Shown here piece by piece: positions 35,749 through 44,058 of a DNA stretch of 64,000 bases; position 1 is the stretch's first letter; every line of letters begins with the position of its first letter. The DNA is from an uncultured Flavobacteriales bacterium (GTDB taxonomy: Bacteria; Bacteroidota; Bacteroidia; Flavobacteriales_G; Salibacteraceae), in NCBI GenBank assembly GCA_905479105.1, contig CAJQLE010000005.1, positions 186,001 through 250,000 on the forward strand. The letters run 5' to 3'. A program made the position numbers and the translations under genes. Below the pieces are notes generated by a model. The model did no database searches and was not told the origin of the DNA. It saw only the letters and a program-made list of their open reading frames with translations.

Positions 35749-38700
35749 TTAGAAATCAAGTCCAAGAGACAAGTGAGTAACGGGCTCCAAAAATAAGCCG
35801 TTTTCGATGCCATAAGCATAATCAAACCGAACGAAGTAGCCCCAAATTTTAGCACGCATGCCCCATCCTAAACTGCCAATAAAAGGATCCGTTTGATTCT
35901 CATAGATTACTGTAATAGACGAGTTGGTAACGGTAATTTTATTGAATGTATTCTCTTCAGAGTATGGCGAAACACCCGTCCATGCAGTACCTAAGTCTCC
36001 AAAACCAATGACCTGGAAAGAAGATAAAAACTCACTTTTAATAGGTTTATTGGTAAAGTATCGAATGATAGGCCAGCGCAATTCACTGTTCAACACCACA
36101 AAATTATTTCCATTTCTGGCATTCTGAACAAAACCACGCATATTGGTAGCAATGGTTTGAAAACGATAACCTTGGGTTTGAGAAATTTCGGTTGATCGAT
36201 CAAAACGCTCACGATTTCCAAGCACGATCCAATCATCGACACTTCCCATATAATAAACAAGCTTGTTAGGACCAAAACTTGAACTTCCAGCCACGCGATT
36301 CGCCCAAATCAATTCTCGATGGATAGGTGTGTAGTTCCTCGCATCAACTCCAATGACAGAGAGAGAAGTGGAAGGATCAATGGCACTTCGATAATATTCT
36401 CCAAATACTTTTGCTCTGCTTCCCGTAAGAATATTGAGGCCTTTTGTCATCGTATTATCATAGATATACTCTGCTTTTGCGCCCAACATAAAATCAGTCA
36501 CATCACTCTGCTCCAATCGTTGACCGTCACTGCCCAAGGTGATTAGTCGATCATAGCGCCCTAAAGTGGTGAACTGCATTGCTTGCACTTCATCAAATGG
36601 ATAGCGAAATATTCCTTTTCCCAAATACATCTGATTGCGTTGAGTGATTTGAACGCTTTCACTCACTACAAGTGATTGTCTTTGAAGAATGTATTTTTTA
36701 TCCCAGCGCTTTGATCGATTTTCCAAGGAAATGAAATATTCCGTTCCACTTCCATTGAATGAATACCTAAATCCACCTTCTACTTTGTAATCTTCAAACA
36801 CATCAAGCATGCCAACCTTAACAAAGGTGCCTAGTCCCGGTCTGACGTACGGACCCCCATTAAAGGGCTGATAAAGATCTGTTACATAATCAAAATCGAA
36901 TTGTGTAGTTAAGTCTGTAGCCGCAAAAGCCAGGTTATAGTTGCGCATTTCAGGAATTCTCAGCTTTCGCGTCTTTTTTGAGGCGGATATTGTATCTACG
37001 TTCTGTTGCTTTGTTGACGGCAAACCACCTTGATTTCCAGCTTCTTGAATAGACTCAGAATCAAATTGGTAGTTAAAAATATCGATAGCCCCGTCATCGC
37101 TCAATTTCCCAGGAATTGACTCTGGGAAAACCTTTTTCTTAACAATGGTAATTCCCATTGTATCGATTGGAGTATTCAACTCCTCCTCGTCAATATCTTC
37201 CGCAAATTTATCTTGAACGAAATTGGATTTACCCGGCATGTAATTCTCCACAACACTATTTCCCTCTTTCGTTAAAAAGCGAAACCGCCCATCGAAAAAG
37301 AAAAGTTCAGACAGTTTCTTCTCTTTCCTGTTGTAATCGTACTCTTTTAAATTCCGAAAGTAAGCTGTAAGTGGTTCATTTCTAGAAAAATAACGATATG
37401 TAATAGCCGTATCAATACTCAAAATGGAGCTATCAATTTGACCTATGTATCGATTTCTGATTCCAGATTCATCGCCTAAATACATGTAACGATTATCGTT
37501 GAAAGCGGCAGGAGCTTTCTCGTCCGATTGAGGAGTATTGGTCAGATTAAAAGCCACCTCATCATCGTCAAGGTTGAGTTGAAAAATATCCTTTGTTTCA
37601 AGTGGCGCATACTCGAGATAATCTTTCGCTAAATTAACCGTGTCATTGGCTCTGTTGGAAGCAAATAGAATCGAATTCTCCTTCCAGAAAACTGGATATC
37701 GATCATCATAAATATCATTTGTCAATTGCTTCTGACTATTGGCAGCAATGCTATAGAGGTAGATATCAGACTGACCATTGTTAATTGCAGCAAACAGAAT
37801 CTGCTTTCCATCCGATGAAAAATCCATTTCCATCACCTTCTCCAATCGAAGTAGTTCAATTTTTGAAATTTTTCCCTTTTCAGGGTCAATGCGCGTCATC
37901 ATTAGTTTGCCTTTCTTCTCTGTAATGACAAACAATTCGCCAGTTACTGGATTCCAATCCATTATGGGGTAAGACTGGTCGTAGATATGATCGAGTTTAT
38001 GCCCTTGCCTCAAGTATCTCTTGCGCCTTCCTTTTTGGTAATCATAGATAAACACCTTGGTCTTGCTCATCTGATTAGACACATATGAAAGATACCGACC
38101 ATCATTACTCACTTTTGGTTCTGAATACTCTGCAGACTTCTTTGTTCTAATGGGATCAAACTCTTCAAACTCTTGTGCTCCAAACTCATCCGTTTCATAC
38201 CTGAACTCAAAATATTCCCGAGCATCTTTCATCAATGTCTTCATTGAAATACCCAGCACAAATAAAAATCCAGACTCTATACTTCGAGTAACCCGAGACA
38301 TATAGAGAATATTCGGAATCACATTTGATCCATATGTTTCCGCTATGTAATGCCACACAGACTGACCGGCAATCTCCACGTCACTTCCCTTTAATCGATT
38401 GAAATTTGAATACTTTCCTCTGCTGATTAAATCTCTCAGATCATCGTCAATATCAACATCCCATGGCTGAGCTGCGTAATTGGTTAATCCTTTTGTAAAC
38501 CACTGCGGAAAGCTAATCAAAGCATTATTCTTAATCATTTCACGCCAATTGTCTCCAAACAACATTTGACCAACCAAAACTTCCGCTATTCCACGTCTGA
38601 TTTGAGTTCTAAACTCATTTAAGTCACCAGGATAATAGACGAATATTTTAGAACCAACGATCTGAGTTTTACCTCCAATGTTTGAGTCATCATCATCTGG

Positions 38701-39033
38701 AATACCAACATTACTCTGCCTGAAATGCTCGAGTTTCTGGTAAACAACAATCTGTAATCGCTCACTGCGCAGAGAGTAATCAAAGAACTGCTCCATCTCT
38801 TCGACCATATCACCAGCATTTCGAGCGGTGTAAATTGCCAAATTTTTTCCTTCTCCATAAAAGAAAATAGTGAAGTAGTCAAACTCATACTTCATCCAAT
38901 CGAACTGCTCGTATTGAATACGGTTTTTTCCGAATGGCTGGCGCATACCATTATAGAACTGCGCATGCAAGGAAGTGCCGAGTGTAAAACTCAGAATCAA
39001 AGCGACTATTATCCTTCTAATTTTGTTTGCCAT
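35749..39033 (-). CDS. large outer-membrane protein: degenerate peptidase-like domain, TolB-like propeller, C-terminal barrel
   Basis: A 1094-residue protein with a signal peptide (MANKIRRIIVALILSFTLGTSLHAQ, given to residue 25). Residues 30-280 resemble the gluzincin-like domain that precedes propellers in this protein family, but no HExxH is present where WFTKGLTNYAAQ stands, so it is not an active metalloprotease. Residues 290-560 form PD40/WD40-like blades (for example SNDGRYLSYVSNQ, ENSILFASNRAND). Residues ~690-1094 have long alternating strands typical of a BamA/surface-antigen beta-barrel. The role is unknown. It heads a minus-strand run with gaps of 3 bases or less or overlaps (TauE, M20, lipoprotein, SCO, cytochrome c). 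Confidence 0.8.
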   Translation of the reverse strand: MANKIRRIIVALILSFTLGTSLHAQFYNGMRQPFGKNRIQYEQFDWMKYEFDYFTIFFYGEGKNLAIYTARNAGDMVEEMEQFFDYSLRSERLQIVVYQKLEHFRQSNVGIPDDDDSNIGGKTQIVGSKIFVYYPGDLNEFRTQIRRGIAEVLVGQMLFGDNWREMIKNNALISFPQWFTKGLTNYAAQPWDVDIDDDLRDLISRGKYSNFNRLKGSDVEIAGQSVWHYIAETYGSNVIPNILYMSRVTRSIESGFLFVLGISMKTLMKDAREYFEFRYETDEFGAQEFEEFDPIRTKKSAEYSEPKVSNDGRYLSYVSNQMSKTKVFIYDYQKGRRKRYLRQGHKLDHIYDQSYPIMDWNPVTGELFVITEKKGKLMMTRIDPEKGKISKIELLRLEKVMEMDFSSDGKQILFAAINNGQSDIYLYSIAANSQKQLTNDIYDDRYPVFWKENSILFASNRANDTVNLAKDYLEYAPLETKDIFQLNLDDDEVAFNLTNTPQSDEKAPAAFNDNRYMYLGDESGIRNRYIGQIDSSILSIDTAITYRYFSRNEPLTAYFRNLKEYDYNRKEKKLSELFFFDGRFRFLTKEGNSVVENYMPGKSNFVQDKFAEDIDEEELNTPIDTMGITIVKKKVFPESIPGKLSDDGAIDIFNYQFDSESIQEAGNQGGLPSTKQQNVDTISASKKTRKLRIPEMRNYNLAFAATDLTTQFDFDYVTDLYQPFNGGPYVRPGLGTFVKVGMLDVFEDYKVEGGFRYSFNGSGTEYFISLENRSKRWDKKYILQRQSLVVSESVQITQRNQMYLGKGIFRYPFDEVQAMQFTTLGRYDRLITLGSDGQRLEQSDVTDFMLGAKAEYIYDNTMTKGLNILTGSRAKVFGEYYRSAIDPSTSLSVIGVDARNYTPIHRELIWANRVAGSSSFGPNKLVYYMGSVDDWIVLGNRERFDRSTEISQTQGYRFQTIATNMRGFVQNARNGNNFVVLNSELRWPIIRYFTNKPIKSEFLSSFQVIGFGDLGTAWTGVSPYSEENTFNKITVTNSSITVIYENQTDPFIGSLGWGMRAKIWGYFVRFDYAYGIENGLFLEPVTHLSLGLDF

Positions 39034-39094
39034 TAGATGCGAGCGCTAAAGGTAGCAAGCGACAGTTAGATTAGAACAACAAAATTCACGACAA

Positions 39095-39733
39095 ATGGTG
39101 CACATCCAACATTTTCAATTTAGTCCTTTTCAAGAAAACACTTACCTACTTTATTCAGACGATAAAACATGCTGGATCATCGATCCGGGGTGCTATTTTC
39201 CTGAAGAAAAACAACAATTAAAAGAATTTATTGCCTCAAAAAAACTGAATGTTGAGCGCCTTTTATTGACTCATTGCCACCTTGACCATGTGTTTGGAAA
39301 TGCTTTCATTCACAAGGAGTATGGTTTATCTCCTGAATATCATGAATTGGATGAACCTACCATGAAGATGGCGCCAATAGCTGCGAATACATATAACATA
39401 CCTGGCTTTGAAGCTTCGCCTCCTGCGAAAGCTTACCTTAAAAAAGGCCAAAGTCTCGCGCTGGGGAATGATTCATTTGAAATTCGCTTTTGTCCCGGTC
39501 ATGCTCCTGGACATGTTGTATTTATTCAACATGATCAAAAAGTGATTATTGGAGGTGATGTCATCTTCAAAGAAAGCATAGGAAGGACTGATTTACCCGG
39601 GGGAAATCATGAAACACTGATTCGCTCAATTGAAGAGCAAATCTTCACATTACCAGATGATTACACCATATATTCAGGACACGGAGACACCACTACCGTT
39701 GGACATGAGAAAAAATACAATCCATTTCTTTGA
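39095..39733 (+). CDS. MBL-fold metallohydrolase (glyoxalase II-like)
   Basis: A 212-residue cytosolic metallo-beta-lactamase-fold hydrolase. The metal-binding motif is THCHLDH in LLLTHCHLDHVFGN, with further ligands in CPGHAPGHVVF, GGDVIFKE and YSGHGDTT. This layout is that of small Bacteroidota MBL proteins related to hydroxyacylglutathione hydrolase, but the C-terminal helical glutathione domain is missing, so substrate identity is open. It diverges from the large outer-membrane gene across 61 bases and is followed 46 bases later by mscS. Confidence 0.9.
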   Translation: MVHIQHFQFSPFQENTYLLYSDDKTCWIIDPGCYFPEEKQQLKEFIASKKLNVERLLLTHCHLDHVFGNAFIHKEYGLSPEYHELDEPTMKMAPIAANTYNIPGFEASPPAKAYLKKGQSLALGNDSFEIRFCPGHAPGHVVFIQHDQKVIIGGDVIFKESIGRTDLPGGNHETLIRSIEEQIFTLPDDYTIYSGHGDTTTVGHEKKYNPFL

Positions 39734-39779
39734 ATAGGAACTGAAATTCATTTCTTTGCAAAACCTAAACAATAGTAAA

Positions 39780-40592
39780 ATGGAAAATGTTGATCAATAT
39801 GTTGAATTGATGACCAATTTCATCATTAATTATGGCATGAAACTTATTGGGGCAGCTGTCGCCCTCATCATCGGTCTTTGGATCATCGGAATTATTATGA
39901 GCCGATTCAAAGTGGTGATGACAAAGAGAGAAGTAGATCCAAGCCTTATGCCTTTTCTCATCAGTATTTTAGGGATGTCAATGCGCGTGGCACTTATTAT
40001 AAGTGTTGCTGGAATGGTTGGAATTGAAATGACTTCTTTCATCGCAATTCTCGGTGCTGCTGGTTTGGCTATTGGTCTTGCTCTCCAAGGAACACTTCAA
40101 AACTTTGCTGGTGGAGTGATCATACTTCTTCTTAAACCTTTCAAGGTTGGGGATTTTGTTGATGCTGGTGGACATATGGGAACAGTAAAGGAAATTCTAA
40201 TCTTCAATACCGTCATGACTACACCTGATAATAAGATTATCATTATTCCAAATGGTGCTTTGGCGAACGCGAGCATGACCAACTTCAGCGCCATGCCTAC
40301 ACGAAGAGTTGATTTCTCTTTTGGAATTGGTTATGGCGATGATTTCGAAAACGCAAAATCATTGATTAGAGGATTGATTGATGGAGACGAAAGAATACTA
40401 AAAGATCCAGAGCCGTTTGTGCGTGTAGGTGAATTGGCCGACAGCTCAGTTAATATTACTACAAGAGTTTGGGTAAATTCGGCTGACTATTGGGCAGTGC
40501 ATTTTGATATGATTGAGAATGTGAAGAAAACCTTTGATAAAGAAGGTGTCAGCATTCCTTTCCCTCAAATGGATGTTCACATGGCGAAATAA
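39780..40592 (+). CDS. mscS: small-conductance mechanosensitive channel MscS
   Basis: A 270-residue MscS channel, which releases osmolytes after hypo-osmotic shock. ATG at 39780 is preferred to a TTG 8 codons upstream. Three N-terminal hydrophobic segments include the pore helix with ILGAAGLAIGLALQGTLQNFAGG, the Gly/Ala-packed MscS signature, followed by LLKPFKVGDFVDAGG, the start of the cytosolic beta domain. The C-terminal alpha/beta vestibule portion runs to residue ~265. Length is similar to E. coli MscS. A strong terminator follows. Confidence 0.93.
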   Translation: MENVDQYVELMTNFIINYGMKLIGAAVALIIGLWIIGIIMSRFKVVMTKREVDPSLMPFLISILGMSMRVALIISVAGMVGIEMTSFIAILGAAGLAIGLALQGTLQNFAGGVIILLLKPFKVGDFVDAGGHMGTVKEILIFNTVMTTPDNKIIIIPNGALANASMTNFSAMPTRRVDFSFGIGYGDDFENAKSLIRGLIDGDERILKDPEPFVRVGELADSSVNITTRVWVNSADYWAVHFDMIENVKKTFDKEGVSIPFPQMDVHMAK

Positions 40593-40608
40593 GCCAGCTA
40601 GAAATTAT

Positions 40609-40653
40609 AAAAGCCCTGCTTTACTTAAGGAATAGTTAAAGCAGGGCTTTTTT
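40609..40653 (+). terminator. rho-independent terminator after mscS
   Basis: A 15-bp stem (40609-40623 with 40637-40651, core AAAAGCCCTGC) around a 13-base loop, followed by a T run. It closes the MBL-mscS unit and lies just upstream of the TonB-receptor gene. Confidence 0.92.
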
Positions 40654-40699
40654 GTGCTGATAAATGAAACTTTTGCAGTTCTATTTATTATTGATCGTT

Positions 40700-43105
40700 A
40701 TGACCCTTCGCTTTGTGCTTCTTTTCTTCATTTTAATATCCTCGTGCTTATCTATGGCTCAAGGAAGAATGTCACCAAATGTCATTTTGGGTGAAGCTGT
40801 AGATGAAAATGGAGAAGGTGTGCCATTTGCGAATGTTGCATTATTCAATCAAGACTCAACTTTATCCGCAGGCACTTCCACCAATGAAAAAGGCGCATTT
40901 AAATTAAACGCTCAACCAGGCACATATTATTTGCAAATCACCTTCCTATCTTTTGCAACAGCCACCATTGAAGGCATCCAAAAAGAATCCGGATCTCCCT
41001 TACGATTAGAGAAAATTGTGATGAAAGAGAATGCCGAAATGCTAGACGAAGTGGTCATTCAAGCAGAGCGAAGTCAAATGGAGTTTAAGCTAGACAAACG
41101 GGTCTTTAATGTAGGTCAGGATTTAGGGAATGCGGGAAGCAATGCCGCTGAGATATTAGCCAACGTGCCCTCTGTTGATGTTGACATAGAAGGGAATGTA
41201 AGTCTTCGCGGGAGTGAAAATGTGCGCATACTTATCAATGGCAAGCAGTCAGGATTAGTAGGCTCCGGAAACGCAGATGCATTGCGCTTGCTCCAAGGAA
41301 ATATGATTGAGAAAATTGAAGTGATCACCAATCCATCCTCCAAATATGAAGCAGAGGGTGAAGTAGGAATTCTGAATATCGTTTTGAAGAAAGAGAAGCA
41401 AAAGGGATTCAATGGTTCGTTCGAATTAATGGCTGGTATTCCTGATAATTATGGCGGTTCGTTCAGTGTGAATTATCGAAGAAAATGGATAAACATGTTT
41501 GCCAGTTCTGGCATCAATTACCGATCAGCGCCAGGCTTTGGATCATCCTACCAGCGCTATACAGGACCTGACACTTCCTATGTTTTTGAAAGCGATCGCG
41601 ACCATAAGCGAGGAGGCTTATCATCAATAAACAGAGCCGGTGCAGACTTTTTCATCAATGATAAAAACACCCTAACGGCTGCTGTTTTATGCAAGTATGC
41701 TGATGCGGATAACACGGCAAGGATTGAATACCGAGACATAAATAATGCCGAAGAAGTTTCAGCAACGACCGTAAGAGATGAATTGGAAAATGAGATTTCA
41801 GAAGATATCGAAGCTTCTTTAACGCATGTGAAAACCTTCAGTAAAAAAGACAGGAAGTGGTCAACGGATATCAGAATGTCACAAAATTTTGATACCGAGC
41901 TATCCAATTTAGTAGAGACATATTCAGCCACCAATCGCTCGCCAACTTACCAAAAAAGCAGCAATACAGAAGACGAGGTCAACTACTTGATGCAAACGGA
42001 CTATGAACACCCCATAGGCAAGAAAGGAAAAATTGAAACGGGAGCACGTGTGTCATTGCGTGAAATACAGAATAACTACAAGGTAGAGTTGAGCGATGAT
42101 GACGTGGCCTTCACTACCCTATCAACCTTCACAGACAATTTACTCTACATCGAGAATATATATGCGGCCTACGCGCTTTATGGGAATGAATGGAAACGGA
42201 TTTCTTACCAAGTAGGGCTTCGTGGCGAATATTCAGATATTGAAACAGACCTCGAATTATCTGGGCTTTCCAATCCAAGATCCTATTTCAACCTTTTTCC
42301 GAGTGGTCATTTCAACTATAAAATCTCTGAAAACAACAGCTTACAATTGAGTTATAGTCGAAGGCTAAGTCGCCCGCGTTTCAGGGAACTAATTCCTTTT
42401 TACAGCTATACAGATCCCAGAAGATTCTATGGAGGAAACCCAGATTTAAATCCCGAATACACTGATTCTTATGAGGCAGGATTCCTTCGGATGTTTGATA
42501 AAGGGAGCTTTTTAGGCAGCCTATATTATCGTCATACTGACAATGTAGTTCAAAGAATCACCCTTACCGACTCTTCAGGCTTGTTGCGAACTTTCCCCAT
42601 AAACTTAGGCACACAAGATGCGTATGGCATTGAGGCAAACATGTCGTATACCGTAAATGAATGGTGGAGATTAAATGGAAATGTCAACGCCTATTATGCC
42701 AGCATTCAAGGAACATACGAAGGCGTAAATTATGGAACTACATTGAGCACCTTCACATCTAATGTAACCTCTATACTCAATCTTCCAAAAGACATCGACT
42801 TTCAGGCAAGCTTGCGCTATCGAGCTCCGCGAAATACACCGCAAGGAAAATCACTTTCAGTAACCGTATTAGATCTCGGCCTTTCAAAGGATGTATTGAA
42901 AGGAAAAGGAACATTGATTTTCAACGTGAAAGACGTGTTTCAATCCGGAAGAAGGCGCAGCATCATTAATACCGAAACACTCTATTCGGAAAGCGATTTC
43001 TTGTGGCGAGCACGTCAGTTTCAGTTAACATTCAACTACCGCATCAACCAGAAGAAAAAACGAGGTGGCGGTGAACGACCGAATGGAGACGGAGGTGACT
43101 ATTGA
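40700..43105 (+). CDS. TonB-dependent receptor-like outer-membrane protein
   Basis: A ~801-residue outer-membrane beta-barrel protein. ATG at 40700 is preferred to one at 40664, as it yields a normal 21-residue signal peptide (MTLRFVLLFFILISSCLSMAQ, given in two parts: MTLRFVLLFF and ILISSCLSMAQ). Residues 30-115 form a carboxypeptidase regulatory-like domain (GEAVDENGEGVPFANVAL), 130-220 a plug (GSNAAEILANVPSVDVD, SLRGSENVRILINGKQ), and the rest the Omp_beta_3 barrel with the NNSLQLSYSRRLSRPRF stretch. Its ligand is unknown; members move oligosaccharides, peptides or siderophores or act in envelope stress. The end is Lys/Arg/Gly-rich, which is usual for this group. Confidence 0.9.
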   Translation: MTLRFVLLFFILISSCLSMAQGRMSPNVILGEAVDENGEGVPFANVALFNQDSTLSAGTSTNEKGAFKLNAQPGTYYLQITFLSFATATIEGIQKESGSPLRLEKIVMKENAEMLDEVVIQAERSQMEFKLDKRVFNVGQDLGNAGSNAAEILANVPSVDVDIEGNVSLRGSENVRILINGKQSGLVGSGNADALRLLQGNMIEKIEVITNPSSKYEAEGEVGILNIVLKKEKQKGFNGSFELMAGIPDNYGGSFSVNYRRKWINMFASSGINYRSAPGFGSSYQRYTGPDTSYVFESDRDHKRGGLSSINRAGADFFINDKNTLTAAVLCKYADADNTARIEYRDINNAEEVSATTVRDELENEISEDIEASLTHVKTFSKKDRKWSTDIRMSQNFDTELSNLVETYSATNRSPTYQKSSNTEDEVNYLMQTDYEHPIGKKGKIETGARVSLREIQNNYKVELSDDDVAFTTLSTFTDNLLYIENIYAAYALYGNEWKRISYQVGLRGEYSDIETDLELSGLSNPRSYFNLFPSGHFNYKISENNSLQLSYSRRLSRPRFRELIPFYSYTDPRRFYGGNPDLNPEYTDSYEAGFLRMFDKGSFLGSLYYRHTDNVVQRITLTDSSGLLRTFPINLGTQDAYGIEANMSYTVNEWWRLNGNVNAYYASIQGTYEGVNYGTTLSTFTSNVTSILNLPKDIDFQASLRYRAPRNTPQGKSLSVTVLDLGLSKDVLKGKGTLIFNVKDVFQSGRRRSIINTETLYSESDFLWRARQFQLTFNYRINQKKKRGGGERPNGDGGDY

Positions 43106-43201
43106 TTCTAACATAAATAACTGAATACTTCATTCATTAAGGTTGAAAATCAAGTACTTAATACCAGCCTTTCAATAATCTCTTCGAGGCATTCAAAATT
43201 A

Positions 43202-43232
43202 TTTGCAGTGAAGCGTTATTTATCTAATTTTG
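43202..43232 (+). promoter_or_regulatory. Bacteroidota promoter of tRNA-Asp
   Basis: TTTG (43202-43205) and TAATTTTG (43225-43232) are 19 bases apart, exactly the TTTG-N19-TAnnTTTG pattern read by the Bacteroidota primary sigma factor. It lies 32 bases before the tRNA gene. This also supports the phylum assignment of the window. Confidence 0.75.
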
Positions 43233-43264
43233 CCGTCCTTTAAAAAAGGAATAGTTCTTAAATT

Positions 43265-43341
43265 GGTCCGGTAGTTCAGTTGGTTAGAATACCTGCCTGT
43301 CACGCAGGGGGTCGCGAGTTCGAGTCTCGTCCGGACCGCCA
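43265..43341 (+). tRNA. tRNA-Asp (GTC)
   Basis: A complete tRNA cloverleaf. Acceptor stem GGTCCGG (43265-43271) pairs with CCGGACC (43331-43337), the discriminator is G and CCA is encoded at 43339-43341. The anticodon stem CCTGC/GCAGG encloses CTGTCAC with anticodon GTC at 43299-43301, which decodes Asp. The T-arm is GCGAG-TTCGAGT-CTCGT. A consensus promoter precedes and a terminator follows, so it is expressed as a single-gene unit. Confidence 0.97.
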
Positions 43342-43343
43342 AC

Positions 43344-43379
43344 AAAAAAGCCTTCTCATGCAAGTGAGAGGGCTTTTTT
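43344..43379 (+). terminator. rho-independent terminator after tRNA-Asp
   Basis: A 15-bp stem (43344-43358 with 43365-43379) with one G-T-type mismatch and loop TGCAAG, with T's in the right arm. It starts 2 bases after the encoded CCA and marks the end of the tRNA unit. Confidence 0.92.
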
Positions 43380-43509
43380 ATTTCATAGAACCCATGCTCA
43401 ATGAGTAGCCTTAAAAAGCGCTTGAGCTTTTTGATGATTCATCTAATTCACTTATTATCAGATTACTTAATAAGAAAGTATATCATTGATTTCTAACCAA
43501 ACTAACCCT

Positions 43510-43854
43510 ATGAAATCAATTCACTATTTTTTGATCGCTGGAATCTTATTGAGTTCTTGCGTAAACTATGACACTGCAGAAGGCACACCTGAATGTGTTT
43601 CTAAAAAGCTTAAAACTTTTGCTTCATGTGGTGATGGAGAAAAGTCTGTCTACGAATATGAATACCAAGATGAGCTGGTCTATCTATTTGACCATAGTGG
43701 TACAACGGAAAATTGCCCAACAGGATATCCCGTTTTTGATGCTACATGTGATAAAATTGGAACTCTTTGGAATGACGAATTAGAAGGGGAAGTCAATGGA
43801 GATTTGTGGAACACCGCAGTATTGATTCGCAAGGTATTTCCCGCTGATGATTAA
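43510..43854 (+). CDS. small lipoprotein, DUF6970-like
   Basis: A 114-residue lipoprotein. ATG at 43510 is chosen over a TTG 8 codons upstream because the signal peptide starts there (MKSIHYFLIAGILLSSC, lipobox LSSC). The mature part contains ECVSKKLKTFASCG, YEYQDELVYLFDHSG and TEEN-like acidic segments, with FDATCDKIGTLW and AVLIRKVFP at the end. This pattern resembles small Bacteroidota lipoproteins labelled DUF6970, a comparison from memory. Function unknown; the gene is monocistronic after the tRNA terminator. Confidence 0.7.
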   Translation: MKSIHYFLIAGILLSSCVNYDTAEGTPECVSKKLKTFASCGDGEKSVYEYEYQDELVYLFDHSGTTENCPTGYPVFDATCDKIGTLWNDELEGEVNGDLWNTAVLIRKVFPADD

Positions 43855-44058
43855 GGTCCAATTCTTTAATCAGCCTGAGATTTTGGCTTAGCCGCCACCC
43901 TCGAGCGCGCTTGAGCGCATTCGCATTTTATGACAAAGGTCCATATCAATTCTCCTTCAAATCATACAAAGAAGGTGAAGAGTAGTAAGCCTTGAAAGTG
44001 ATTGCTTAGAGTAAAGGTTTTTAGTTATTTTCACGAACATTTGCAGATTATTAGCTAC

